From NCBI GenBank assembly GCA_019118985.1, contig DWXX01000041.1, positions 1 through 21,576 on the forward strand: 21,576 bases of DNA, written 5' to 3'. Below, in pieces: positions 1 to 7,679 of this stretch. The stretch's first letter is position 1. Each line of letters starts with the position of its first letter. Position numbers and translations under genes: made by a program. The notes below the pieces were generated by a model, which saw only the letters and a list, made by a program, of their open reading frames with translations, did no database searches and was not told the DNA's origin. Origin of the DNA: Candidatus Faecalibacterium faecipullorum. Lineage in GTDB: Bacteria > Bacillota > Clostridia > Oscillospirales > Ruminococcaceae.

Positions 1-108
1 CGCCCAGCGCCGGATGATTGCCCTCTCCGAGCGTGCGGCCCGCGACCTCTTCGGCACGACGGACGCCGTGGGGCTCACCGTCTACGAAAGCCCCGACCCG
101 GTCGGTCA
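1..108 (+). other. Unexplained leading segment, possible chimeric junction or fragment of an ABC permease
   Basis: In the frame of the downstream biotin carrier gene this stretch gives an arginine- and proline-rich translation with no resemblance to the N-terminus expected for that family. In a different frame (from base 2) it reads sensibly, including SERAARDLFGTTDAVGLTVY, which resembles the SExxARxLFGxxDxVGxT pattern found in the extracytoplasmic domain of MacB/FtsX-type permeases. That frame stops making sense around base 105, where the carrier frame begins to look right (VAAPKGAAGAVAV). Codons such as acg, cgt and att are also commoner here than in the genes that follow. I infer an assembly chimera at a contig end or a real rearrangement; the permease match is from memory of the family pattern and is tentative. 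Confidence 0.35.
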
Positions 109-348
109 GTTGCCGCCCCCAAGGGCGCTGCCGGCGCCGTCGCCGTCAAGGCCCCCATGCCCGGCAACATCCTGGACGTCAAGGTCAAGCCCGGCGACGC
201 GGTCAAGGCCGGCGACGCCCTGGTGGTGCTGGAGGCCATGAAGATGGAAAACGAGATCGTCGCCCCGCAGGACGGCACCGTCGCCACCATCGAGGTGAAC
301 AAGGGCGATGTCGTCAACTCGGGCGACACCCTGGTCACGCTGAACTAA
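109..348 (+). CDS. Biotin carboxyl carrier subunit, 5' end missing (oxaloacetate decarboxylase gamma / acyl-CoA carboxylase carrier type)
   Basis: This is the C-terminal biotinyl domain of a carrier protein that shuttles CO2 on biotin between the active sites of a biotin-dependent decarboxylase or carboxylase. The biotinylation motif EAMKM is visible, with the acceptor lysine codon at 241-243 followed by 34 residues to the stop, the usual distance from the C-terminus. The flanking APMPGNILDVKV and NKGDVVNSGDTLVTLN are the two halves of the flattened beta-barrel. An Ala/Pro-rich linker begins near base 109, but the N-terminal part expected before it is absent and the reading frame is lost upstream. 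The next gene, 16 bases downstream, encodes a matching carboxyltransferase without its own biotin domain, so the two almost certainly form one complex. An internal start at 157 would give a bare 63-residue domain, which is less likely. Confidence 0.85.
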   Translation, partial: VAAPKGAAGAVAVKAPMPGNILDVKVKPGDAVKAGDALVVLEAMKMENEIVAPQDGTVATIEVNKGDVVNSGDTLVTLN

Positions 349-364
349 AGGGAGGGCGAACACT

Positions 365-1768
365 ATGGCCAAAAAGCCCATCAAGATCACCGAGGTGGTC
401 CTGCGGGACGCCCATCAGTCCCTGCTGGCCACCCGCATGACCATGGATGAGATGCGTCCCATCCTGCCCGAAATGGATAAGATCCCCTACTTCTCGGTGG
501 AGTGCTGGGGCGGCGCGACCTTCGACAGCTGCATCCGCTTCCTGGACGAGGACCCGTGGGACCGGCTGCGCATCCTGCGCAGGGAGCTGCCCCACCAGAA
601 GCTGCAGATGCTGTTCCGCGGGCAGAACATGCTGGGCTACCGCCCCTACGCCGACGACGCGGTGGAGTACTTCGTGCAGAAGTCGGTGGCCAACGGCATC
701 GACGTCATCCGCATCTTCGACGCGCTGAACGACCCCCGCAACCTGCAGACCGCCATCAAGGCGGCCAACAAGGAGGGGGCCCATGTCCAGGGCTGCATCA
801 GCTACACCCTCAGCCCGGTGCACACCAACGAGGCCTTCGCCGCCTACGCCAAGACCCTTGAGGAGATGGGTGCCGACTCCATCTGCATCAAGGATATGGC
901 CGGCCTGCTGACCCCCTACACCTGCTACGAGCTGGTGCGGGAGCTGAAAGCCGCCGTCAAGATCCCGGTGGACATCCACAGCCACTACACCGCCGGCCTG
1001 GCGTCGATGTCCATCCTCAAGGGGATCGAAGCCGGCGCCGACATCGTCGACACCGCCATGAGCCCCCTGGCCCTCGGCACCAGCCACATGCCCACCGAGA
1101 GCCTGGTGGCCGCCCTGCAGGGCACCGACTACGACACCGGTCTCGACCTGGCCCAGCTGAACGTGGTCCGCGCCTATTTTGCCAAGCTGCGCGAAAAGTA
1201 TATCGCCAACGGCCAGATCAGCCCCAAGAGCCTCGGCGTCGACGCCAACACCCTGCTCTACCAGGTGCCGGGCGGCATGTTCTCCAACATGCTCAAGCAG
1301 CTCAAGGACGCCGGCAAGGAGGACAAGCTGGACGAAGTGCTGGCCGAGATCCCCCGCGTGCGGGAGGACGCCGGCTACCCGCCCCTCGTCACCCCCACCA
1401 GCCAGATCGTGGGCACCCAGGCGGTGTTCAACGTCATCCTGGGCGAGCGGTACAAGATGGTCACCAAGGAGTTCAAGGGCCTGGTCCACGGCGACTACGG
1501 CAAGACCCCCGCGCCCATCAGCCCCGCCTTTACCAAGCGGATTTTGGGGGACGAGCAGCCCATCACCTGCCGCTTTGCCGACACCCTCGCCCCCGAGATG
1601 GACAAGCTCAAGGCCGAAGCCGCCAAGTGGTCCATCCAGGAAGAGGACGCGCTGACCTACGCCATGTTCCCCCAGGTGGCCCCCAAGTTCTTCGAAAAGC
1701 GGAACGCCAAGCTCCAGGGGGTGGACGCCGACCACGCCGACTATCAGAACAAGTCTCACCCTGTCTGA
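365..1768 (+). CDS. oadA: Carboxyltransferase alpha subunit (oxaloacetate decarboxylase alpha / pyruvate carboxylase subunit B type)
   Basis: 467 residues. The family transfers a carboxyl group between oxaloacetate/pyruvate and carrier-bound biotin on a TIM-barrel metal site. Visible motifs are RDAHQSLLATRM (metal-binding Asp15), ECWGGATFD (47-54), CIKDMAGLL with Lys176, the residue carboxylated in this family, and the metal ligands His205 and His207 in IHSHYTAG. The conserved C-terminal pyruvate-carboxylase-type region follows (LVTPTSQIVGTQAV and HGDYGKTPAPI). The protein ends without a biotinyl domain, consistent with the separate carrier gene directly upstream. A GGGAGGG Shine-Dalgarno precedes the ATG. 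Whether the complex is a Na+-pumping oxaloacetate decarboxylase, a two-subunit pyruvate carboxylase or a transcarboxylase cannot be settled here, because no beta subunit or biotin carboxylase lies in the window. The gene symbol is therefore provisional. Confidence 0.88.
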   Translation: MAKKPIKITEVVLRDAHQSLLATRMTMDEMRPILPEMDKIPYFSVECWGGATFDSCIRFLDEDPWDRLRILRRELPHQKLQMLFRGQNMLGYRPYADDAVEYFVQKSVANGIDVIRIFDALNDPRNLQTAIKAANKEGAHVQGCISYTLSPVHTNEAFAAYAKTLEEMGADSICIKDMAGLLTPYTCYELVRELKAAVKIPVDIHSHYTAGLASMSILKGIEAGADIVDTAMSPLALGTSHMPTESLVAALQGTDYDTGLDLAQLNVVRAYFAKLREKYIANGQISPKSLGVDANTLLYQVPGGMFSNMLKQLKDAGKEDKLDEVLAEIPRVREDAGYPPLVTPTSQIVGTQAVFNVILGERYKMVTKEFKGLVHGDYGKTPAPISPAFTKRILGDEQPITCRFADTLAPEMDKLKAEAAKWSIQEEDALTYAMFPQVAPKFFEKRNAKLQGVDADHADYQNKSHPV

Positions 1769-1790
1769 GCCTGCAAGGGAGGGAGCCGCC

Positions 1791-2009
1791 GTGCTGTTTG
1801 CCAAAAAGAAGGGGCGGGAGAAAAAACACTACGACCCCGCCTGCTGGAAACCGGTCGTCCGGTGCAGCATCTGCACCGGCGAGATGGCCGCCGGCTTTAA
1901 GGAGACGGCCACCGGCCGCTTTGAAGAGGTCATGCTGATCCGCAGCGAGAGAGACCTGGCGCGCTTCCAGGCGGAATACGGCGTCGAGAAGGTCACAAAG
2001 GAATACTGA
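1791..2009 (+). CDS. Small conserved protein of unknown function with CSICTGE motif
   Basis: 72 residues from a GTG start with a strong Shine-Dalgarno (AAGGGAGGGAG, 1774-1784), 22 bases after the carboxyltransferase stop, so probably co-transcribed with it. The N-terminus is very lysine-rich (FAKKKGREKKHYDP). Next comes a CxxC pair inside RCSICTGEMAAGF, and then a charged segment (FEEVMLIRSERDLARF) ending in KVTKEY. The pattern looks like a conserved clostridial family rather than a random frame: codon use matches the neighbours and the start is well supported. The two cysteines could bind metal or be redox active, but two alone are not a full zinc site. There is no signal peptide or membrane segment. 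The function is unknown to me. A terminator follows immediately. Confidence 0.75.
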   Translation: MLFAKKKGREKKHYDPACWKPVVRCSICTGEMAAGFKETATGRFEEVMLIRSERDLARFQAEYGVEKVTKEY

Positions 2010-2012
2010 ACC

Positions 2013-2052
2013 CCGCCGGGCAGGCTGTGAAACCTGCCCGGCGGCTTTGTTT
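2013..2052 (+). terminator. Rho-independent terminator after the biotin-enzyme operon
   Basis: A perfect 12-bp stem pairs CCGCCGGGCAGG (2013-2024) with CCTGCCCGGCGG (2033-2044) around an 8-base loop. It is followed by the T-rich tract CTTTGTTTGCTCTT. It begins three bases after the small gene's stop codon and separates the first operon from the yicC transcription unit. Confidence 0.9.
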
Positions 2053-2056
2053 GCTC

Positions 2057-2085
2057 TTGCAAAAAAGGCCCCGGAATAGTAAAAT
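2057..2085 (+). promoter_or_regulatory. Probable sigma-A promoter for the yicC-to-thiN gene run
   Basis: TTGCAA (2057-2062) and TAAAAT (2080-2085) are separated by exactly 17 bases, a good vegetative promoter. It lies directly after the terminator and 86 bases before the yicC start. A perfect 10-bp palindrome ATGGTACCAT (2084-2093) sits across the end of the -10 element, where an operator could act. No riboswitch or attenuator was recognised in the leader. The rest of the 2094-2171 leader is AT-richer than the coding regions and ends with the yicC ribosome-binding site (GAAGGGAA). Confidence 0.65.
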
Positions 2086-2171
2086 GGTACCATGTGTATC
2101 GTATCATGGGCAACTGTGACCCAAAGGCGGATATATGGACGCAAGACAACTGAAAAGAGAAGGGAAAAGCA

Positions 2172-3050
2172 ATGATCTATAGCATGACAGGGTACGGCCG
2201 GGCCGGCGCGGTGCGCGGCGGGCGGGAGATCACCGTCGAGCTGCGCAGCGTCAACGCGCGGTACTTTGAATATACCTCCCGCATCCCCCGCAGCTGCGCT
2301 TTTCTGGACAGCCGGCTCAAGGCGCTGCTGAACAGCCGCATCGCCCGCGGCAAGGTGGAGCTGAGTTTGACGATGCAGAACATCGACGCCTCCGAGACGG
2401 CGGTGACGGTGGACATGGGCCTGGCCCGCAGCTACCAGCAGGCGATGCAGGAGATGGCGGACGCCCTCGGGGTCAAGAACGACGCCTCGGCGGGGCTGCT
2501 GGCCCGCTTCCCCGACGTGCTGGTGCCCCGGCAGGCCGCGGTGGATGAAGAGCAGCTGTGGGCCGACGTCTCGGACGTGGCGGCCCAGGCGCTGCAGAAC
2601 TTCGTCGAGATGCGCGGGGTGGAGGGCGAAAAGATGCTGGAGGACATCACCGCCCGGCTCGACACGGTGGAACAGTGCGTCGGCCGCATCGAGGCGTTGA
2701 CCGCCGGCCGGGTGGAAAAGTACACCCAGCGGCTGTACGAGCGGCTCAAGGTGATTTTGGAGGACCGCTCCATCGACGACGCCCGGGTGCTGACCGAGGC
2801 GGCCATCTTCGGCGACAAGACCGCCGTCGATGAAGAGACCGTCCGCCTGCACAGCCATATCGCCCAGTACCGCGAGATCTTGGGCGGCGGGCAGCCGGTG
2901 GGCCGCAAGCTGGACTTCCTGACCCAGGAGCTGAACCGCGAGGCCAACACCATCGGCTCCAAGTGCCAGGACCTGGACATCACACGGATCGTCGTGGATA
3001 TGAAGGCTGAGATCGAGAAGATCCGCGAGCAGATCCAGAACCTGGAGTGA
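2172..3050 (+). CDS. yicC: YicC/YloC family endoribonuclease
   Basis: 292 residues, full family length. It starts with the signature MIYSMTGYGRA and continues with an N-terminal YicC domain (VELRSVNARYFE at about 24-35). The C-terminal DUF1732 part includes the acidic pair Glu221-Glu222 in VDEETVRLHSH and the highly conserved DFLTQELNREANTIGSK at 248-264. Members are metal-dependent endoribonucleases acting on RNA in the cytoplasm; the detailed target in clostridia is not clear. It is the first gene after the promoter at 2057-2085. The next gene starts four bases after its stop codon begins to be cleared, so translation is likely coupled. In Bacillus the orthologue (yloC) also lies directly before remA and gmk, which supports the assignment. 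Confidence 0.95.
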   Translation: MIYSMTGYGRAGAVRGGREITVELRSVNARYFEYTSRIPRSCAFLDSRLKALLNSRIARGKVELSLTMQNIDASETAVTVDMGLARSYQQAMQEMADALGVKNDASAGLLARFPDVLVPRQAAVDEEQLWADVSDVAAQALQNFVEMRGVEGEKMLEDITARLDTVEQCVGRIEALTAGRVEKYTQRLYERLKVILEDRSIDDARVLTEAAIFGDKTAVDEETVRLHSHIAQYREILGGGQPVGRKLDFLTQELNREANTIGSKCQDLDITRIVVDMKAEIEKIREQIQNLE

Positions 3051-3053
3051 GAG

Positions 3054-3314
3054 ATGAAACTGATCAACATCGGCTTCGGCAATCTGGTCAGCGCCGAGCG
3101 GGTGGTGGCCATCGTCAGCCCCGACTCGGCCCCCATCAAGCGGATCATCCGGGAGGCGCGGGACCAGGGCCGCCTGATCGACGCATCCTACGGGCGCAGC
3201 ACCCGGGCGGTGCTGTTCACCGATTCAGACCATGTGATCCTGTCGGCGCTGCAGCCCGAGACGGTGGCCGGCCGCGCAGGCATCCCGGTGGAAGGCAAAA
3301 CGGAGGAAGAATGA
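3054..3314 (+). CDS. remA: Extracellular matrix regulator RemA (DUF370)
   Basis: 86 residues. It closely follows the RemA pattern: KLINIGFGNLVSAERVVAIV, then SPDSAPIKRIIREARDQG, LIDASYGRSTRAV and SDHVILSALQPETVAGR. In Bacillus subtilis RemA is a DNA-binding protein that activates matrix genes (eps, tapA) and osmoprotection genes. In clostridia the family is nearly universal and its targets are mostly unknown. The DNA-binding loop reads YGRSTR, with Ser where the Bacillus protein, as I remember it, has a second Arg. The gene begins three bases after the yicC stop, and its Shine-Dalgarno lies inside the end of yicC. This position between yicC and gmk is conserved in Firmicutes. A sugar transferase sits far downstream at 20108, but no link can be shown from the sequence. 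Confidence 0.93.
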   Translation: MKLINIGFGNLVSAERVVAIVSPDSAPIKRIIREARDQGRLIDASYGRSTRAVLFTDSDHVILSALQPETVAGRAGIPVEGKTEEE

Positions 3315-3315
3315 T

Positions 3316-3888
3316 ATGGAAGGGGAAAAGTATCTCTTTGTAGTGTCCGGCCCGTCGGGGGTGGGCAAGGATACGGTGATGCAGCGGCTGCGCGCCGACC
3401 ACCCCGAGATCGAAAAGACGGTCTCGGCCACCACCCGCGCCCCCCGCGCCGGCGAGACGGAAGGGGTCAACTACTACTACCGCACCGAGGAAGAATTTTT
3501 CCGTATGGTGGAATGCGGCGACATCCTGGAGCACAATTATTTCAACGGCGCCTACTACGGCACCCTGCGCGCCGAGGTGGAGCGGCGGATGGCCGCCGGC
3601 AAGGTGATGCTGCTGAACATCGACATCCACGGCGCGGCCAACATCAAGCGGCTGTACCCGGGGTCGACCATCATCTTCCTGCTGCCGCCCTCCTTTGAGG
3701 TGCTGGAGCAGCGGCTGCGGGGCCGCGGCACCGACAGCGAGGAGGCCATCCAGGGCCGGCTCGCCATCGCGCGGGAAGAGCTGTCCCACGCGGACGAGTT
3801 CGACCTGCAGATCGTCAACGACACCGTCGAGCGCGCCGCCGGCGCCCTCTACGGCGCCGTGGCCGAAAAGCTGGGCCTCGCCCGGTAA
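3316..3888 (+). CDS. gmk: Guanylate kinase
   Basis: 190 residues. It phosphorylates GMP to GDP using ATP, feeding GTP and dGTP pools. The P-loop GPSGVGKDT lies at 12-20; the residue after the lysine is Asp, a variation on the commoner Ser or Gly. The GMP-binding region SATTRAPRAGETEGVNYYY is intact, as are the segments GAYYGT and the arginine-rich lid (RLRGRGTDSEEAIQGRL). The segment usually written as DVQGA is DIHGA here, another mild variant. The ATG follows the remA stop by one base, with GGAGG (3302-3306) inside the end of remA, so the two are translationally coupled. In many Firmicutes rpoZ and coaBC follow gmk; here priA follows after 32 bases. Confidence 0.97.
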   Translation: MEGEKYLFVVSGPSGVGKDTVMQRLRADHPEIEKTVSATTRAPRAGETEGVNYYYRTEEEFFRMVECGDILEHNYFNGAYYGTLRAEVERRMAAGKVMLLNIDIHGAANIKRLYPGSTIIFLLPPSFEVLEQRLRGRGTDSEEAIQGRLAIAREELSHADEFDLQIVNDTVERAAGALYGAVAEKLGLAR

Positions 3889-3920
3889 AAACGATACCAG
3901 AACAAAAAGGAGCGGGATGG

Positions 3921-6185
3921 ATGGCAAAGACGGTGGGCGTTGCGGTCAGCGGCGCAGCCTTCCACTTTGATAAGCTGTATACCTACGCGGTCATGCCCGA
4001 CCAGCGGGACAAAGTCCGGCTGGGCAGCATGGTGCTGGTGCCCTTCGGCAAGGGCAGCCGCCCCCGGATGGGGGTGGTGCTGGCCTGCGACGCCGAGCCC
4101 GAGGGCGCCAAACTCAAGCCACTGTTCGACGTGGCGCCGGCCTCGGCCTGCCTGACCGGCGAGCTGCTGGAGCTGGTCCGCTTTCTGAAAGAGCGCACCT
4201 TCTGCACCTGGTACGAGGCGGTCAAGGCGGTCATCCCCTATGGGGCGCAGTATAAGCCCGCCCTGGCCGCTGACGGCGTCACCCCGGTGCTGCAAAAGCA
4301 GCTGACCCGCCACACCGAGACGCTCTACCGGCTGGCCGCCCCGCTGCCCCAAAAGCCCAGACCCACCGCAAAGCAGCTGGCCGCCGCGGCGCTGCTGTCG
4401 GGCGGGCCCCGCAGCCAGGCCGACCTCGAGGCCCACGGCATCAGCCGGGCGGTGGCCGAGAACCTCTGCGCCAAAGGGGTGCTGTCCAAAGAGCAGGTCA
4501 ACAAATCCATCGACCTCTACGCCCACATCCCCCAAAGGGACGAGCAGCTCACCCTCACCGCCGAGCAGCAGGCCGCCTACGACGCCCTGGCCCCCCATCT
4601 CGGGGCGGGGCGGGCCCACACCGCCCTGCTGTACGGGGTGACCGGCAGCGGAAAGACCCTGGTCTTTCTGCGCTTGATCGAGCGGTGCCTCGCCCTCGGC
4701 CGAAAGGCCCTGGTCCTGGTGCCCGAGATCAGCCTGACCCCGCAGATGATCCGCCGGCTGAAAGAGCGGTTCGGCGGCCGGGTGGCGGTGCAGCACTCCG
4801 CCCTCAACCACACCGAGCGGCTTTTGCAGTGGCAGATGATCCAGGACGGCGGGGCCGACATCGTGGTGGGCACCCGCAGCGCCGTCTTTGCCCCGCTGGA
4901 AGGGCTCGGCCTCATCGTCATCGACGAGGAGCAGGAGCACACCTACCGCTCCGAGTCGTCGCCCCGGTACGCCGCCCACGAGGTGGCCCGGTGGCGGGCG
5001 GCCAAAAACGGCGCGCTGCTGTTGCTTGCCAGCGCCACCCCCAGCACCGAGAGCTTTTATGAGGCCGAGGCGGGGCGGTATCAGCTGGTACGGCTGACCC
5101 AGCGGTACGCCGGGCAGCCCCTGCCGGCGGTGCAGATGGTGGATATGCGGGCCGAGCTGGCCGCCGGCAACCCGCGGGAGGTCAGCCTCGCCCTCGAGGA
5201 CGCCCTGCGGGAGAACCTTGCCGCCGGCAGGCAGGCCATCCTGCTGCTCAACCGCCGCGGTTACCAGACCATGGCCCAGTGCGAGGACTGCCGCGAGGTG
5301 CTCAAGTGCCCCAAGTGCAGCGTCCCAATGGTCTACCATAAGGCGGGGGGCGGGCGGCTGCTCTGCCATTACTGCGGCACCCAGATCGCCCCGCGGCCGG
5401 CGGTCTGCCCCGCCTGCGGCGGAAAGCTGCACTACCGCGGCTTCGGCACCCAGAAGGCGGAGGAAGAACTGGCCGCCCTCTTCCCGGAGGCCCGCATCCT
5501 GCGGATGGACCAGGACACCACCGCCGCCAAGGACGCCCATGAAAAGCTGCTGGCCGCCTTCGCCCGGCATGAATACGACATCATGGTGGGCACCCAGATG
5601 GTGGCCAAGGGCCTCGACTTTGAGGACGTCACCCTGGTGGGGGTGCTGGGCATCGACTCGCTTTTGTTCGCGCAGGGCTTCCGCGCCTACGAGACGGTCT
5701 TCAGCCTGGTGACCCAGGTGGTGGGCCGCAGCGGCCGGGCCAGCGCGCCGGGGCGGGCCGTCATCCAGACCACCGACCCCGGCAATCCGGTGCTGAACCT
5801 CGCCGCCGCCCAGGACTACGACGCCTTCTTCGCGCAGGAGATCGAGTACCGGCGGCTGGGGCTCTACCCGCCCTTCTGCGGCTTGTGCGTGGTGGGCTTT
5901 GCCGGCAAAAAGGAAGGGGAGGTGGCCGCGGCGGCCGCCCGCTTTGCCGCGCTGCTGGCGCAGACCGCCGCCAAAGCCCCCGACATCCCGCTGCGGGTGC
6001 TGGGGCCCACCCCCGGCAGCATCCTGATGATCAACGAGGTCTACCGCTACAAGCTGACCATCAAATGCCGCAACGACAAGCGCTTCCGCGCCCTGCTGCG
6101 GGAGGTGCTGACCCTCTACGAGGAAGAAAAACTGCCCGCCAAGGCCTCGGCCGCGGTGGATATGCACTCGGATGGGGATATATAA
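3921..6185 (+). CDS. priA: Primosomal protein N' (PriA replication-restart helicase)
   Basis: 754 residues. PriA recognises stalled or collapsed replication forks and D-loops and reloads the replicative helicase. The N-terminal 3'-DNA-binding domain covers roughly residues 1-105. The helicase core has Walker A GVTGSGKT at 239-246 and a DEEQEH motif II at 335-340. A zinc-binding insertion with eight cysteines follows (C454, C457, C463, C466, C482, C485, C496, C499), in the family's four-pair arrangement. The later helicase motifs include GTQMVAKGLDFEDVTLVGVL and QVVGRSGRA. The C-terminal domain ends near VDMHSDGDI. AGGAG at 3908-3912 sets the start at 3921. An ATG at 3917 is out of frame. The gene lies in the canonical position before def and fmt. 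Confidence 0.97.
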   Translation: MAKTVGVAVSGAAFHFDKLYTYAVMPDQRDKVRLGSMVLVPFGKGSRPRMGVVLACDAEPEGAKLKPLFDVAPASACLTGELLELVRFLKERTFCTWYEAVKAVIPYGAQYKPALAADGVTPVLQKQLTRHTETLYRLAAPLPQKPRPTAKQLAAAALLSGGPRSQADLEAHGISRAVAENLCAKGVLSKEQVNKSIDLYAHIPQRDEQLTLTAEQQAAYDALAPHLGAGRAHTALLYGVTGSGKTLVFLRLIERCLALGRKALVLVPEISLTPQMIRRLKERFGGRVAVQHSALNHTERLLQWQMIQDGGADIVVGTRSAVFAPLEGLGLIVIDEEQEHTYRSESSPRYAAHEVARWRAAKNGALLLLASATPSTESFYEAEAGRYQLVRLTQRYAGQPLPAVQMVDMRAELAAGNPREVSLALEDALRENLAAGRQAILLLNRRGYQTMAQCEDCREVLKCPKCSVPMVYHKAGGGRLLCHYCGTQIAPRPAVCPACGGKLHYRGFGTQKAEEELAALFPEARILRMDQDTTAAKDAHEKLLAAFARHEYDIMVGTQMVAKGLDFEDVTLVGVLGIDSLLFAQGFRAYETVFSLVTQVVGRSGRASAPGRAVIQTTDPGNPVLNLAAAQDYDAFFAQEIEYRRLGLYPPFCGLCVVGFAGKKEGEVAAAAARFAALLAQTAAKAPDIPLRVLGPTPGSILMINEVYRYKLTIKCRNDKRFRALLREVLTLYEEEKLPAKASAAVDMHSDGDI

Positions 6186-6224
6186 ATAGAAAGACAGAAC
6201 CGACAGATAAAGGAGAGATGCTTT

Positions 6225-6761
6225 ATGGCCATCCGCAACATTGTCAAAGAGGGCGACCCCATCCTGAACAAGGTCTGCCGCCCGGTGACCAGGTTCGACG
6301 ACCGTCTGGCGACCTTGCTGGACGATATGCGCGAGACCATGATCCAGGCCGACGGCGTGGGTCTGGCGGGCCCCCAGGTGGGGATGCTGCGCCGGCTGTT
6401 CGTGGTGTGGGACACCACCGACGCCCCCGAGGAGATCCCCGAGGGGTATGAGTACAAGTTCATCGACTTCGTCAACCCCGAGATTTTGGAAGTGTCGGAG
6501 GAGACCGAGACCCACTACGAGGGGTGCCTGTCCTTCCCCGGGCACAACGGGGCGGTGACCCGCCCGGCGGCGGTCAGGGTCCGCGCCCAGGACCGCCACG
6601 GGGACTGGTTCGAGCTGGAGGCCGACGGCCTGCTCGCGCGGTGCATCCAGCACGAGAACGACCATCTGGACGGCATCACCATCATGCAGTCCAGCGAGTA
6701 TTTCTATGAGGACACCGAAGAGGGCAGGGAAGAAGCCCGCCGTGCAAAGGAGCATCGTTAA
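6225..6761 (+). CDS. def: Peptide deformylase
   Basis: 178 residues. It removes the N-formyl group from nascent proteins, using a metal held by Cys101 and His143/His147. All three signatures are visible: GVGLAGPQ at 44-51 (the second Ala of the usual GxGLAAxQ is Gly), EGCLS at 99-103 and HENDH at 143-147. The length is somewhat above the usual 150-170 residues, owing to a longer segment around residues 64-80 and a charged C-terminal tail (EDTEEGREEARRAKEHR). AAAGGAG at 6208-6214 sets the start. The stop codon TAA is followed directly by the fmt ATG (TAAATG), so deformylase and formyltransferase, which undo and make the same modification, are translated together. Confidence 0.96.
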   Translation: MAIRNIVKEGDPILNKVCRPVTRFDDRLATLLDDMRETMIQADGVGLAGPQVGMLRRLFVVWDTTDAPEEIPEGYEYKFIDFVNPEILEVSEETETHYEGCLSFPGHNGAVTRPAAVRVRAQDRHGDWFELEADGLLARCIQHENDHLDGITIMQSSEYFYEDTEEGREEARRAKEHR

Positions 6762-7679
6762 ATGCGGATCGTATTCATGGGCACCCCCGACATCGCCGCC
6801 GCCTGCCTCGAGGCGCTGTACGCCGCCGGGCAGGAGGTCTGCGCCGTCTACACCCGCCGGGATAAGCCGGTGGGCCGCAAACAGGTGCTGACCCCGCCCC
6901 CGGTCAAGACGGCGGCTGCGGCCCACGGCACCCCGGTCTTTCAGCCCCGCACCCTGCGGGACGGCGGCGAGGACGAGCGGCTGCGCGCCCTCGCCCCCGA
7001 CCTGATCGTGGTGGTGGCCTACGGCTGCATCCTGCCGCCGTCGGTGCTGGCCATCCCGAAGTACGGGTGCGTCAACCTGCATGTATCGCTGCTGCCCAAA
7101 TACCGGGGCAGCGCGCCGGTGCAGTGGGCGGTGCTGAACGGGGACGCCGAGACCGGCGTCTCCATCATGCAGATGGACGCCGGCCTTGACACCGGCGACG
7201 TGCTGGCCTGCGAGAAGGTGGCCATCGGCCCCGAGGAGACCAGCGGCGAGCTGTTCGACCGGGTGACGGCGGTGGGGGCGCGGCTGCTCTGCGAGACCCT
7301 GCCCGGCATCGAGGCGGGCGCGCTGACCCCCGCCCCGCAGGACCATGCGGCGGCCACCGCCGCCCCCATGCTGACCAAGGAGATGGCCGAGTTCCGCTGG
7401 ACCGATACCGCCGCCCACATCCACAACTGGGTGCGGGGGATGAACCCCTGGCCGGCAGCCTGGTTCGTGACGAGCGGCGGGCGGAAGGTCAAGGTGCTGG
7501 CCTGCCGCGTCCGTGAAAAGACCGGCGCGCCCGGCGCCGTCCTCGACGTAAAGCCGCTGACGGTGGCCTGCGGCGAGGGGGCGGTCGAGCTGCTGCGGGT
7601 GGTGCCCGAAGGCTCCAAGCCGATGGACGGCGCCGCCTTTGCGGCGGGGCTGCGGCTCAAAACGGGGGACACCCTTTGA
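6762..7679 (+). CDS. fmt: Methionyl-tRNA formyltransferase
   Basis: 305 residues. It formylates initiator Met-tRNA using 10-formyltetrahydrofolate. The N-terminal Rossmann-like catalytic domain starts RIVFMGTPD. The active-site Asn105 and His107 are in VNLHVSLLPKYRGSAPVQW and Asp143 is in MDAGLDTGD, offset by three from the Escherichia coli N108/H110/D146 set. The C-terminal tRNA-binding barrel covers about residues 205-305 (RGMNPWPAAWF to LKTGDTL). The start abuts the def stop with no spacer. The end overlaps the putative TTG start of rsmB by four bases, a translational-coupling arrangement. Confidence 0.97.
   Translation: MRIVFMGTPDIAAACLEALYAAGQEVCAVYTRRDKPVGRKQVLTPPPVKTAAAAHGTPVFQPRTLRDGGEDERLRALAPDLIVVVAYGCILPPSVLAIPKYGCVNLHVSLLPKYRGSAPVQWAVLNGDAETGVSIMQMDAGLDTGDVLACEKVAIGPEETSGELFDRVTAVGARLLCETLPGIEAGALTPAPQDHAAATAAPMLTKEMAEFRWTDTAAHIHNWVRGMNPWPAAWFVTSGGRKVKVLACRVREKTGAPGAVLDVKPLTVACGEGAVELLRVVPEGSKPMDGAAFAAGLRLKTGDTL

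Noticed and set aside
2084..2093. Palindrome ATGGTACCAT as an operator
   Set aside because: It is only 10 bp and there is no second copy in the window; noted with the promoter but not called as a separate site.
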